From the NCBI GenBank assembly GCA_027577415.1, contig JANBQS010000035.1, positions 1-50,225 of the forward strand: DNA of 50,225 nucleotides. Reading direction: 5' to 3'. A program made the position numbers and the translations under genes. The first letter of the stretch is position 1. Each line of letters begins with the position of its first letter. The notes below the pieces were generated by a model that did not search any database, was not told the DNA's origin, and saw only the letters and a program-made list of their open reading frames with translations. Positions 18,451-29,399 of this stretch are shown here, piece after piece. Origin of the DNA: Coemansia sp. RSA 922. Lineage: Eukaryota > Kickxellomycota > Kickxellomycetes > Kickxellales > Kickxellaceae.

Positions 18451-21001
18451 TATATATGTTGCAAGCGCGAATAGTAATTAGCAACAATCAAATATGTTGG
18501 TTGCGTGTATGTGTGTGCGACTAAGCTAGTGGGAATGCAAGTGGATGTAAACGCGGGGGAGGAGTTGTCGTCAAGTATAGCAAAACAATAGGGAAAATAG
18601 AAAACTAACAATGCAAAAACTGCGGAGAGAAAAATTTATATAAACCCAAGCAAACCAGGCCGGGTGGGGACGGATGGGGGAGAAGGAATAAAATAAATGG
18701 AAGTGATGCTAGAGCTAAAGGAAGAAATACAAGAAAAAAGCTAGATGGCAACCGAGAGAGGGAGGACGGGAGTGGAAGCCATTTATAATAGAAAAAAGTT
18801 GAGACTGAAAGGGATAGCACTCTGCAAGGGTCTCGGACTTGAAAGCTGCGCACGCCAGGGACAAGGGTCAGAGCAGGTGCAGCACTGCCAGCCCAGTATT
18901 TTAAAAGAGCGCTTTTAAACAAAGCCCGCGCGTGAGCGTAAAAAGGAGCACTGAGGGAGAGAGGGTCCCACCAACTACATTTATCAAAGGCGAAGCACTC
19001 AGAATGGGCTTGAAAGAGAGGGCCATTTGGGAAAAGAACCCACAAAGCAAAAAAGACATACTGCCTTCTTAGCGCTGAAAAGCCCGACAACAGGTTGGCC
19101 AGCCTTTTGATATCAAAGCATCCACATTCGTCCCCCTCCCCAGAAAGACGCAGGGGAGAGAGAGTGGGCCGCTGCTGTCGCTGCATCAGAGCCTTTTTGA
19201 CACGGAAGGGGGGAGTGGGAGAGTTGCTTTGGCGCTCAAGCTGCAAAGCTCATAAGGCTCCAAAAAAGGCAAGAAAGTAGCAGCAGCGAGGGAGGAGGTT
19301 GCAGTTGCTATTGCACTATTGCAGGCTATAGGACATGTCCAGCGTATCAGTCAGGCATTGCCTCCGATGCTCTTGCCCGCTCAGCACGGAAAAGTGATAT
19401 GATGTGGACATTGGACAATTTATCACTCCAGGTGCGGAAACGGCATCAGCACTAGCATAAATTGTGATGCTGAGCAACTTGCTCGGAGACATGCTTGCTG
19501 AGTTGGCGCTCAGCCGAGCCCTACGGCCCCAAACAAAAGCGCAGCTAGACACGGACGGAGGGACGCAAGGCAAGGGATGATGATATCATCACACGGCAAA
19601 ATCCCTCCGTGCACGTTTTTCTTGCTGGAATGTGCAGCCCAGCGAGCAAGCAAGCAAGCTTCTTTATCTAGAAACTCCCTTTCCAGGCAAGTGGGACCGG
19701 GACGTAGTCAATAAAAAGGGAATATTACAAAGGAGTACGTGCAATGGAGGTGGCGTATAGTGGAGGAGAGGGGCGCGTGCTTTACAAAGGCACTAAGGTC
19801 TAAAAAAAAGTTCCCTAAAGGATCTGCACCTTTGTGCGCATGCATGTGGCATGTGCGCTCCTGTGGCCCTGCCTTAGCAGTCCAATTGTGCCTTTTTGGA
19901 GCTCAGAATAAAGGGGAATTTGCTAGCATAAGGAGTACCTTGTGGTTTAGAGTTGCCGACAGCCAAGAGCGCTAGAGGTGCCGTAAAAATAAAATAAAAA
20001 GAGATATAGTTGAAGCGACAAAGAGGGGGAGCGAAGCTGAGGAAAAAGTCGCCGCTGGGGATATGCCAACTGATATAGCTTTGCAGCGCCCTTTCCCCAC
20101 CACCACAGATGCTACAATAGCTGTCAGCACTAACTAGCATTTGCATTGGCTATCACTAGCGCTTGCACGGCACACAAGCTCGGAGGGGATGGGGGGAGGC
20201 ATGGAGTTTGGGGTAAGGTGGAGACGACAGCATATTGCAGAGGTGGAGTACATACGGCTGGAGAAGCACTAGAGGCTTGATCGTCCAATTGAGATCGCTC
20301 TTTTAGCAGCAGTATATTGGCTAGTTATTGTGGAGGAGAGGAAGAGAGGGATGCTGCGGGGAGCCAGATCGGCGGATGAATTGCCACTTTGCAAACCCCA
20401 GCTTACAGTTGTTGTGGAGAGAGGAAGAGAAAGCGGAGAACAGAAAATATGATGTGCCTACCTAATAAATGTTAACTTTGATGTCTGCGTATGTGCGCAA
20501 AATAAAAGAAATACAGGGTGTTAGTAGAATTTTTCTTTTTTCAGCGAGAAGGAAAGAAATGAGAGGACGGAGATGATGGAAGAGAAAGGTTGACTATGTG
20601 TGCCTGGAGATAGCAATACTTGATCAAAGTTAAAAGAAGCTGTCGCCGGAGCTCTCGTCCATTCTCGAGGCTTTTGTTTGTTTATTCATGCTTAGCCTCG
20701 GACATCGTCTGGATTGGTGGGCTAACGCCTGTATGCAAGGGCTCTCATATGAGTGGACAATCCGAGCCACTCTGCGGAGTCCAGGTACCTTTGCAGGAAC
20801 GCCTCTCGACAGTGAAAAAAACATGTGCGGTAATAGGGCTTGGCACCGCTACAAATCACAAAGTGCCAGTGGTATCACGACCAATAAAAAAATCATAAAA
20901 CATTCAGGGACAGTCTATTTGTAGCGAATAGGATTAGGCGGGTAATCAGAACTAAAAACTCCCCAGCTGTACGGGATATCCTCGGAATTCTTCAATAGAG
21001 G
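18451..21001. other. Long upstream region of the C2H2 factor gene (2.5 kb)
   Basis: No gene recognised. Read on the minus strand, much of it is pyrimidine-rich, e.g. around 18660-18800, 19120-19220 and 20320-20440. A purine motif TGTGGAG..GAGGAAGAGA occurs at about 20331 and again at about 20413. An open frame of 213 codons (18605-19246, minus) has biased composition and no family. The pattern fits a long promoter plus 5' leader, possibly with leader introns, of the minus-strand factor gene. Confidence 0.45.
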
Positions 21002-21808
21002 TCACTTCAAGACGACCGCATCATCAGAGCCTCTGAATACCCGACCCACATTGAACGTCTCCTGCTTGGTGCTGACCGGAACAGTCTGCTTGCCGTTATA
21101 TCGCGCAACTGTAAAAGTGTCAGGCACTCCGTCAAGCTCCTCGCGAATAACATCGCTCAGCTCTGCTACTGTTTGTCTGGTGTCGCTTATAAACACAGAT
21201 CCCAGCAGACTAGACTCATCAACTTGATTACAGTACACAAGTAGCTCGCGCTCATCCGAGACAGGAGCCGGAGCAGAGGACTGAGACTTTTGTTGCAGCT
21301 GATGTTGCTGTTGCTGACGACTATTGTTGCCGCCGCTAACGGATGCTTCATATTGCATTTGCCGCATGTATCCAGACTCGCCCTGAGCTACTGCAGTGTC
21401 TAGCACGTCATCAGGCATCCCCCACACCTTTATAAGATCCGGGTTGGCAAGGTAATTGGGCACAAAGGCCTGCTCTGTCGAGTCGCCAGCTGGCTTATCC
21501 TCTGCTGACGTCGCTGGCCTGCTACTCTCACTTTCGTGTCCGGGAAAGAGTGCACGAATGTTGTCGGACTTGCAGACGTCGACAGCCAACTCGCCCTTGT
21601 TGTTTTTGAGGTCGATGTTGGCGCCTGCACGAATCAAGATCTCGACAATGTCAGACTGTCCGCGTGCACACGCCCAATGTAGCGCTGTCCACCCGTTCAT
21701 TTTGTTTTGTCCGTCAATGTTTATTCCTCCGCGAATATACGCTCGCACTGCTTTGACGTTGCCTAGGGCCGCCATCTCTCGAAAGTTTTCGTCGCGCTCG
21801 TCCGACAT
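21002..21808 (-). CDS. ANKRD40: ANKRD40-like ankyrin-repeat protein
   Basis: Two to three ankyrin repeats occupy residues ~1-95 (REMAALGNVKAVRAYIRGG, then NGWTALHWACARGQSDIVEI). The hinge FVPNYLANP, identical in human ANKRD40, follows near residue 117. After a Gln-rich linker (QQQQHQLQQKSQ) comes a C-terminal domain (LLVYCNQVDE...TVAELSDVIREELDGVP), which corresponds to the ANKRD40 C-terminal domain. Total 268 residues. The molecular role is not established; ankyrin repeats imply a protein-binding adaptor. It is transcribed divergently from COQ8, with about 240 bp between the start codons. Confidence 0.85.
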   Translation of the reverse strand: MSDERDENFREMAALGNVKAVRAYIRGGINIDGQNKMNGWTALHWACARGQSDIVEILIRAGANIDLKNNKGELAVDVCKSDNIRALFPGHESESSRPATSAEDKPAGDSTEQAFVPNYLANPDLIKVWGMPDDVLDTAVAQGESGYMRQMQYEASVSGGNNSRQQQQHQLQQKSQSSAPAPVSDERELLVYCNQVDESSLLGSVFISDTRQTVAELSDVIREELDGVPDTFTVARYNGKQTVPVSTKQETFNVGRVFRGSDDAVVLK

Positions 21809-22048
21809 GTCTGGATGTATTGTGTGTGTATGTAGTTGCTAGCAGAGAAGTAAAAAGTAAAGATATGTGTAGAGTATTTGGCACCATCTCGAGAGCCAAT
21901 CCAGATATCTCGCTCCTATCTGTGGCTACAATAAGTAGTATGGGGTTCATCAAGTATGCTCTCTATCAGCAGCTTTGGGTTGCTGCCTTGCTTTCTTTTG
22001 GTTTCAAATTCAATATTCGATTCATTCATTTTTGTTATTCTTATCGCG

Positions 22049-23884
22049 ATGGGCCTGGCCGATGCCTATCTTGTCTTGCGCGCCACCATGCGTGTTGCTG
22101 GGCTGGCGGTAACCGAGGCGGAAACTGCCATGAGCCACCACTTAAAAACGTCTAGCTTACTTCGCACTCGCACACCTCGGTCAAGAGAGCATGACGTAAA
22201 GGATGCTGGTGACTCTACTGAAGGGTCACAACATAGCAGTGCCCTAGAGTTCACAACTGAAGATAGTGTTCTGGCCGTGTCGAGTAGGCCAAATGTCTTG
22301 CCGCAAGCCAGCCCGCATCAGCCTGGATCGTTAGATCGCAAGGAGACGTTGCATATTGAAACGGCCGATCTCTCGCACTTCAGCATCCACGTACCGCCAC
22401 CGCCTATTGTTCTGCGCGGCGAGGTGACTTTACACCAGATTTCGCCACCAACACGACCTACTATTCCAGACATTGACTTACTCGAGCATAGGAACGAGCT
22501 GCAAGCATCGAGCATGCCCTCGAACCGTGTCAGCCGACTGTTTCACTACGGATCATTAGCCGTTGGCCTAGGATTCGGCGCCCTGGGCGAGGCTACCAAG
22601 CGGTGGAGCGGCATTGGACAGACGGACTCCTTAAGCAAAGGTGAAGAGCGTCCTGCGGCCTCGGTATTCCTTACTCGCGCAAACATCGACCGTATTGTAA
22701 GCAAACTCTCAAAAATGCGCGGAGCAGCACTTAAATTGGGTCAAATGCTGAGTATCCAGGACTCGAACAACATGTCGCCCGAGATTGCCCAGGTTTTGCA
22801 GCGCGTTCAAAACTCTGCCAACTATGTGCCCTTGCCGCAACTGGAGCGGAGCATAGCCAAGGAGCTTGGCCCACAGTGGCGCGACGGATTTGCGACGTTT
22901 AATGACACGCCGTTTGCCGCTGCGTCGATTGGGCAAGTGCACGAGGCTCGGCTGAACTCGCAGTCGCGTGAGCGCCACGGGTTTGAAAAGGTAGCCGTTA
23001 AAGTGCAATATCCTGGCGTTGCTAACTCGATCGACAGCGATCTGGACAACCTGCAGTCGCTGCTGTTGATGAGCAAGCTGCTTCCTCGCGGCATGTATCT
23101 CGACAACACTATCAAGGTAGCTCGGAAGGAGTTGCACTGGGAGTGCGACTACAAGCGTGAGGCAGAGTCGATGGTGAGGTTTGGCGAGCACCTAGCCAAC
23201 GACCCCGTATTTGTCGTGCCAAGGCTAGTGAGCGAGCTGTCGAGCAGCATGGTCCTCACTGCAGAACATATGGAGGGCGCAGCTATGAAGGAGGCGGTAA
23301 ACTACTCGCAGGAGACGCGCGACTATATCGGCACCAGCGTGATGCGGCTCTGTCTTCAAGAGCTGTTCGAATTTGAGTTTATGCAGACTGATCCTAACTG
23401 GGCGAACTTTTTGTACAACCAGGATACGCGCAAAATCGCACTATTAGACTTTGGAGCATCACGGGCTTACGACAAGCACTTTTTAGACAAATACCTGTTG
23501 ACGCTGAAGGCGGGTAAGGATGGCGATCGCGAGGCGTGCCGTCACTGGTCAACTGAGCTTGGGTTCCTCACTGGGTATGAGGCGGATGTCATGACTCGGG
23601 CTCACGTGGACTCGGTCCTTGAGCTGGGGAAGCCATTTAGGGCGCCGGGTATCTATGACTTTGGCAACCAGGATGTGTCGCACAACGTCCGCTCTGCCAT
23701 CCCCGTGATGCTGCGCCATCGACTGACGCCGCCGCCCGACGAGACGTACAGCTTGCATCGCAAACTAAGCGGAGCGTTCTTGCTGTGTATCAAGCTAGGC
23801 GCGCGGGTTCCGTGCCAAGACCTGTTCATGTCGATAACGTCTGCATATACGTTTAGCGATGGAACCAAAGTATCTTACAAATAG
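22049..23884 (+). CDS. COQ8: COQ8 / ADCK3-type atypical kinase of ubiquinone synthesis
   Basis: Coq8 is a mitochondrial inner-membrane ATPase/kinase-like protein that supports the coenzyme Q biosynthetic complex. Family hallmarks: the KxGQ motif (Lys229-Gln232, in MRGAALKLGQMLS), the alanine-rich loop FAAASIGQVHEA (289-300) replacing the usual glycine loop, DPNWANF as the catalytic loop, and LDFGASR as the metal-binding DFG. An N-terminal helix (VLRATMRVAGLAVTEAE) resembles the ADCK3 N-terminus. Residues ~45-165 are a low-complexity insert. I start at the ATG at 22049 (611 residues). An ATG at 21956 would add 31 hydrophobic residues. The stop lies 20 bp from that of the next convergent gene. 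Confidence 0.92.
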   Translation: MGLADAYLVLRATMRVAGLAVTEAETAMSHHLKTSSLLRTRTPRSREHDVKDAGDSTEGSQHSSALEFTTEDSVLAVSSRPNVLPQASPHQPGSLDRKETLHIETADLSHFSIHVPPPPIVLRGEVTLHQISPPTRPTIPDIDLLEHRNELQASSMPSNRVSRLFHYGSLAVGLGFGALGEATKRWSGIGQTDSLSKGEERPAASVFLTRANIDRIVSKLSKMRGAALKLGQMLSIQDSNNMSPEIAQVLQRVQNSANYVPLPQLERSIAKELGPQWRDGFATFNDTPFAAASIGQVHEARLNSQSRERHGFEKVAVKVQYPGVANSIDSDLDNLQSLLLMSKLLPRGMYLDNTIKVARKELHWECDYKREAESMVRFGEHLANDPVFVVPRLVSELSSSMVLTAEHMEGAAMKEAVNYSQETRDYIGTSVMRLCLQELFEFEFMQTDPNWANFLYNQDTRKIALLDFGASRAYDKHFLDKYLLTLKAGKDGDREACRHWSTELGFLTGYEADVMTRAHVDSVLELGKPFRAPGIYDFGNQDVSHNVRSAIPVMLRHRLTPPPDETYSLHRKLSGAFLLCIKLGARVPCQDLFMSITSAYTFSDGTKVSYK

Positions 23885-23904
23885 CTGCTTTAGAATATAC
23901 ACTG

Positions 23905-24693
23905 TTATTTAGGCAAATTAGTGTCGCTGTTGGTATCAGCTGGCCTGTGCTCTTCGGACGCTACTTTATCTAGCATACTCGATAAGAGCCGGTATAGATC
24001 GGCTGCCCTCTTAACCCACGGATAAGACAAGCAAAATGAACTGAGCTCAATCGACATTTGCTCGGCGATACTGGGGTCGTCTAACAGCGCCTTTTCGAGA
24101 ACCATTGCGGCGTGCTTTACGTGATGCTGAACTTGGGCGCTGTTGTCCTGGTGATTGCGACAGCTAGCCTCAACGGCGTTCAGATACACAAATAGGGTTG
24201 ACGTGAATACTGCGCCAATATTGTGGAACAGTGCACCAGCAACTTGACTATGATGGATCGTCGACATTGGCTGTGTGATTGAATCCAGAATAACGCGGTT
24301 GATATCTACGGGGGATGTGGCTTTATCGATAATGGCTAATACGATGAACCAGCATCTAGATGCGTAGGTGCGTATATGTTCGGTGTCGGCTGGGATCTGG
24401 CTGATAATGTCGGGATATATATTTAAAAGCGAGCTGATGTTTCGCTCGTCATCTGCTGATAGCTCCTCGCTGGCCATGACCTGAGCGACTTGGGATAGCA
24501 CGTATTCCTCGGCCTTTTGTCGGATTCCGGCTTTTATTAGTTTGCGTGCAATCGCAGCCCCATTGGTGACTAGTTTGACATCTTCTGCGGCGCTAAATGT
24601 ATCTCGAGGTAACAGCGTCGTTGGAACGTCTCCAAGTGGCCTGCCTATTATTTGGGCCAGATAACTAAACTCTGGCGATGTCCTAAAGGCCAT
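23905..24693 (-). CDS. Hypothetical helical protein
   Basis: I do not recognise this 262-residue protein. It starts MAFRTSPEFSYLAQIIGRP and looks almost entirely alpha-helical, with no membrane segment, no cysteine pairs and no catalytic motif. Helices include GAAIARKLIKAGIRQKAEEY and FCLSYPWVKRAADLYRLLSS. The tail is polar (HRPADTNSDTN). Coding quality is good: no stops, ordinary composition, and flanks typical of the window. It is convergent with COQ8 (20 bp apart) and divergent from CHMP5 (264 bp between starts), so the two promoters may be shared. Confidence 0.75.
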   Translation of the reverse strand: MAFRTSPEFSYLAQIIGRPLGDVPTTLLPRDTFSAAEDVKLVTNGAAIARKLIKAGIRQKAEEYVLSQVAQVMASEELSADDERNISSLLNIYPDIISQIPADTEHIRTYASRCWFIVLAIIDKATSPVDINRVILDSITQPMSTIHHSQVAGALFHNIGAVFTSTLFVYLNAVEASCRNHQDNSAQVQHHVKHAAMVLEKALLDDPSIAEQMSIELSSFCLSYPWVKRAADLYRLLSSMLDKVASEEHRPADTNSDTNLPK

Positions 24694-24957
24694 ATACGTT
24701 TGTATTATAATTTGTAATCATAAAAGAAGGTGAAGGTATAGAGGTCAATCTCAATATTCCTTGGGCAATAATGGCTTTTGCTTATTGACACTGGCTTGGC
24801 ATCTATTGAGTTTGGGGGTCACATGTGGCCTTGGCGCCCCTTGGTCAAAAAAATAAAAATAAAAATGCGCTCGCTCTTGTGGCTTTCTCGCCTTTTTTCA
24901 TCCACAATTACTTGAATTATTTCTACACATATATTTGTATTTTTTCTTTTCTCGACG

Positions 24958-25632
24958 ATGAACAGACTTTTTGGCACAGGCAAGCCAAAGGCGCCTAAAC
25001 CTACTCTTGACGATGCCATTACGTCGACCGAGGCACGAGTGAGCGCCTTTGATGTCCGAATTAAAAGGTTTGAGGGCGAATTGGCGGGATTCCGCGACAA
25101 AATGCAAAAGATGCGAGATGGACCAGGCAAAGATGCAATAAAGAAGCGGGCTATGGCAGTTCTGCGGCAGAAGAAAATGTGCGAAGCGCAGCGTGACCAG
25201 CTTATGCAGCAGTCGTTCAACATGGAGTCGGCGGTACTCGCTACGGAGAACATTAAAAACACCATGACGACGATGCAAGCGATGCAGGATGCAAACAAGA
25301 CCATGAAGAAGCAGTACAAGAATGTAGATATAGACAAGATATACGAGATGCAGGACGATATGGAGGAACTGTTGGAGCAGGCGAACGAGGTGCAAGAGCT
25401 GATGGGTCGGAGCTATAACTTGCCTGACGACATTGATGAGCACGATTTGGAGGCCGAGCTTGATGCGCTGGGCGATGACCTGAACTTTGAGGAGGACGTC
25501 CCGTCGTACCTGAATGACGCCCTGCCCGCAATGCCTGAGCTGCTGCCTGAGGCACCGCAGGGACCCACACAGCTACCAGCAGACAGCAGACCTGGTGATG
25601 TCGCTCGGGCTGAGCCTGCGTTGCGCATGTGA
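24958..25632 (+). CDS. CHMP5: ESCRT-III subunit CHMP5 / Vps60
   Basis: CHMP5/Vps60 is an ESCRT-III family protein of late endosomes that binds Vta1/LIP5 and promotes Vps4-driven disassembly. The N-terminus MNRLFGTGKPKAPKPTL is diagnostic. It is followed by the basic core helices (FRDKMQKMRDGPGKD, LRQKKMCEAQRDQLMQQSF) and the acidic C-terminal half. That half holds DLEAELDALGDDL (about 162-174), the conserved CHMP5 helix near the Vta1-binding region. The length of 224 residues fits the family. There is no intron. The tail past residue 190 is Pro-rich and longer than in animals. Confidence 0.94.
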   Translation: MNRLFGTGKPKAPKPTLDDAITSTEARVSAFDVRIKRFEGELAGFRDKMQKMRDGPGKDAIKKRAMAVLRQKKMCEAQRDQLMQQSFNMESAVLATENIKNTMTTMQAMQDANKTMKKQYKNVDIDKIYEMQDDMEELLEQANEVQELMGRSYNLPDDIDEHDLEAELDALGDDLNFEEDVPSYLNDALPAMPELLPEAPQGPTQLPADSRPGDVARAEPALRM

Positions 25633-26211
25633 GAAGAAGAGGGCCTTACCTGCCTTTGCGTGTACATTCTCCTATATATCACACTTTAATTAATGTTGCG
25701 TGTGGCAGTCTGCATAGATTACGCGTCAGCGTGAGTGACACGTGTACTGTGCGCAGTCTAAAAGCAATGTGTATGAATCGGCTAAGCTGTTATCATCATC
25801 GCCTTTAGTGAAGAGATAAGAGGGCCTGGATGACGTATACAAGGTCTCTTTCGATTGCGATCGATGTTCTGAACCGGCCGGCGTTAGGCGAGCAAGCTTG
25901 TATGTACATCCTTTGGGCATTAATGGAGGAGGTGGCCTGCATCTACCCGTGGCTGCTTAGTGCAGAAAGTGGCAGCAGCGACGCACGTGCATACCTGTCT
26001 GAAAAGATAGGGGGGAGAGCATCTGCACTCTAATCTGTCCATCAGTCTCGGCCCTCATCCACTTTATCTGTACTAGCTGCTCTCTCACACCTGCCTCTTC
26101 TTCTTCTTTCTGGCTCTTATCTTCTTTTTTAAATTTTTTCCAGCTATTGCTTTTTCACCATCATCTTCTACTGTCTCTACCACTTACAAACACAGCTTGC
26201 AACCCCCTCCC
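25633..26211. other. Intergenic: CHMP5 3' end and promoter of the trehalose gene
   Basis: No gene seen. The last ~130 bp before the start codon are pyrimidine-rich (cctcttcttcttctttc and ttcttttttaaattttttccag around 26093-26142), a typical fungal leader. The cag at 26140-26142 could be the 3' end of a leader intron. Confidence 0.45.
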
Positions 26212-29056
26212 ATGTCTAAAGAGAGCCTTGATAAAGCGGCCAGCCGCAGCCTCAGAGTTGTGTCGCTGTCGCGCGCCAACTCGTTCTCAGGCACCATGTC
26301 CCACGAGAGCCGCAAATACGAGGAGCTAAAGGCACATGTGCGGATCATCGCGGCGTCACACTTTCTGCCGTTTTCGGTAGCTGTGTCCGAGTCCACACCC
26401 GAAGAGCCATACCAGTGGACTGTCTCCAGACGCAGTGGCCACACCGCCATGTATGCTGGCATTCGGTCGTTAGGCGAGCACCCCAACACTGAGTGTATTC
26501 AACTTGGCTGGATCGGGTACTACAAGGACCGGGACGGCCAGGAGCGTGCTTGCGACTCGCTGTCGGCAGAAAGCATTGCTAATATCGTTGAGGCGCTGAA
26601 GCCGTTCGATGCTGTGCCGGTGTTTATTGATGAGAACATTGCTAATGGCCACTATGAAGGGTACTCGAAGCAGATTCTGTGGCCGCTGTTGCATTACATG
26701 TCGTGGGACGACTCGCGGCGCATGGACCCCGTGTGGTGGAACTGCTACAATAAGGCCAACCAGACCTTTGCCAGCGCTATCAGCGCCATCTACAATGAAG
26801 GCGATATTGGTAAGTTGGCTACTCGGATTTTTCTTTTTTTTTTTTCCCTTTTCCTGCTCAGACGCACGGGTAACCCTAATCTGCGGCATGTTCAATCTAT
26901 GCACGCAGCCCACCCCTACTCTCGTTTGCTCAGCCACTCGTTTTTTTTTCTTTCTCGGAGCCTAGTGCCTTGTACACGTTCCTGGTGCTACTGGCTACGA
27001 GTGCATTGCATGTTGTACTCCGCGAGGGTGTATCTTTCAGGGAACCTCCCCCAAATTCCCAAAGGGAATTCCAGATCCCGCCATGCAAATATTTTGTTGT
27101 GCATAATCCGATAAGATCTTGATGCGATTGTGTGCTGTTATCGATGGCCTGCTACTAACACTGCTACCATTTTGCCTTGATCGAAATGTAGTCTGGGTCC
27201 ACGACTACCATCTGCTTTTGCTGCCCGAGATCTTCCACAAGCTCAAGCCCAATGCCACTATTGGGTTGTTTCTGCACGCGCCGTTCCCTAGCTCCGAGCT
27301 ATTCAGATCTTTGCCCAACCGCAAGGAGATTCTCAATGGCATGCTGGGGTCAACCAGCATCGGCTTCCAGACGTACTCTTATGCACGCCACTTTTTGAGC
27401 TCGTGCACGCGTGTATTGGGTCTCGAGTCCACGCCTACTGGCATTGACAACAACGGCAGCATCGTCTCCATTGGCGTCTTCCCTATCGGCATCGATGCCA
27501 AGTCGGTCCAGGCTCGTCGCGCCTTGCCCAGCGTACAGGCCAAGATGAAGACCATGCGCGAGATGTTTGCCAACAAGCGCATCATTGTTGGGCGCGATCG
27601 TTTGGACGAAGTCGCTGGTATTAAGCAGAAACTCGAGGCGTTTGAGAAGCTCCTGGAAACCTGCCCAGAGTGGCAGAACAACGTGGTGCTCATTCAAGTC
27701 ACCCAGCCTGGTCAGAATCGCCAGCCCAAGCTTGAAGCCAAGATCTCGGAGCTCGTCACCTCGATCAACAGCAACTTTGGCTCGCTTGAGTTTATGCCCG
27801 TCATGTATCACAATTCCTTCCTGGACACCGACGAGTACATGGCGCTACTCAACATTGCTGACCTCTGTCTGATTACGGTTATCCGCGACGGCATGAACAC
27901 GGGTTCGCTCGAGTTTGTCGTGTGCCAAGAGGACAAGCATAGCCCCTTGATTCTGAGCGAGTTTACTGGAACGGCAGGCTCTGTCAGTGGCGCCATTCAG
28001 ATCAATCCCTGGGACTACTTGGGCGTCGCTCAGGCAATCGACACAGCTCTGCGTATGAGCCCCGAGGAGAAGAAGGTGCGCTACACTGAGATGCACAACC
28101 ACGTAATGGGCCACGACGCCCAGCACTGGGCCATTACCGTCATCCAGGATTTGCGCGCCACGGTGCTAGCCGGCCAGACAAACTCGGAAACCCCGCACCT
28201 CGACTTGCCATTTATGACCAAGTGCTTTGCAGCGGCCAAGAAACGTCTGATAATGCTGGACTACGACGGCACGCTGACGCCCATTACCAATATTCCTGCT
28301 CAGGCGCTGCCTCCGCCCGACATGCTGAAGGCGCTGAACCAGCTATGTGCCGACCCGCAAAACTTTGTTTGCGTCATCTCGGGCCGCGATCGACAGTTCC
28401 TCGAACTGCACTTGGGCAACATCAAGGGCCTTGCGCTCAGCGGAGAGCACGGTTCGTTTATCCGCTACCCTGGCGGAGAGTGGATCAACCTGCTTGATGA
28501 TATGGACATGGGGTGGAAGGAGGAAGTAATGTCGATTTTTGAGTTTTACACTGAGCGCACAGCGGGCTCGACTATTGAGGCAAAGGAGACCTCGATTACT
28601 TGGCACTACCGCAATGCCGACCCTGAGTATGGCGAGTTCCAAGCCAAGGAATGCATGAACCATTTGGAGAATGCTGTAGTCTCCAAGCGACCAGTCGAAA
28701 CTCTTGTTGGCAAAAAGTGTCTAGAAGTGAGGCCCATCTCGGTCAATAAGGGCGAGATTGTCAAGCGACTTGTTGGCGCTAACCCGGAGCAGTGGGACTT
28801 TGTCCTTTGTGCTGGCGACGACAAGACTGACGAGGATATGTTCCGCGCCCTGCGTGCGATGAGGCTGAGTATAGCTGGCAATGATTCTGAGGCCAGTGCT
28901 CGTGACGCTGCGTCGAGGGATGCGCCGCCGCACTACTTTACCATCATGGTCGGTCCGGCTGACAAGAAGAGCGCTGCTGCGTGGCACTTGGTCAGCTCGG
29001 AGAAGATCGTCGAGGCGCTGACATGGCTAGCGGCACCCAACAATGAGCATAGCTAG
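26212..29056 (+). CDS. TPS2: Tps2-type trehalose-6-phosphate phosphatase, two exons
   Basis: Exons 26212-26809 and 27192-29056 give 820 residues. The join rebuilds NEGDIVWVHDYH, a universal GT20 motif. The N-terminal two-thirds is a glycosyltransferase-20 domain (HAPFPSSE, VIRDGMN). The C-terminal third is a HAD phosphatase with LDYDGTLTP (nucleophile Asp556, Asp558), ISGRD and GDDKTDEDMF (Asp742/743). In active synthases the nucleotide-sugar site has Arg...LDxxKG; here it reads VGRDRLDEVAG (332-342), so the lysine is Ala341. This fits a Tps2-type enzyme that dephosphorylates trehalose-6-phosphate and uses the GT20 part as scaffold. The upstream leader is pyrimidine-rich. Confidence 0.92.
26810..27191 (+). 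other. Intron of the Tps2-type gene
   Basis: 382 bp, donor G|GTAAGT, acceptor ATGTAG. A perfect TACTAAC branch point lies at about 27151, 34 bp before the acceptor. The flanking reading frames join exactly in phase. Confidence 0.93.
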
Positions 29057-29399
29057 ATTTGGCCAAGCCTTTTTTTTCTGGTTGCTTTGCTATTTTTGCC
29101 GTATCTTTCGTCTATAAATATATATGTTTACAAACTTTATTATATGTCGGTCTATTGTCTGGCATTGAGCCGAACTGCTTTCATGATGCCGTTGTGTACA
29201 TGGAGTTGTTGTTGAAATGTGCAGTCTAAAAGAAATACAGTCCAGCGAACAATACCGTATTGTCAAAGTTGGTCCTTACCCAATGCCGGCATGTCTCAAG
29301 CTGGTGACATTTGAGGGGGTGTATAAAAGGCCCAGCATGTTTGCTCCTTATTTTGAAATTTTATAAACGCATATCACCACACATACTTTTCCTCTCATA
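29057..29399. other. Intergenic: 3' end of the Tps2-type gene and peptide-gene promoter
   Basis: AT-rich 3' region (ttctggttgc..., ATAAATATATATG) followed by the TATA-containing promoter of the small peptide gene. No other gene seen. Confidence 0.5.
29322..29328 (+). promoter_or_regulatory. TATA box of the 58-residue peptide gene
   Basis: TATAAAA in GTGTATAAAAGGCCC, 72 bp before the ATG at 29400, leaving room for a leader of about 45 bp. Few other genes in the window show so clear a TATA box, which suggests regulated or strong expression. Confidence 0.65.

Noticed and set aside
18605..19246. A 213-codon minus-strand open frame
   Set aside because: Composition is skewed toward Leu, Pro, Ser and Phe as expected of a pyrimidine-rich leader, no family is visible, and it lies just upstream of the C2H2 gene on the same strand.
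26871..26879. TAACCCTAA, like a telomerase RNA template
   Set aside because: A single 9-bp match inside a Tps2 gene intron with no supporting RNA structure; expected by chance.
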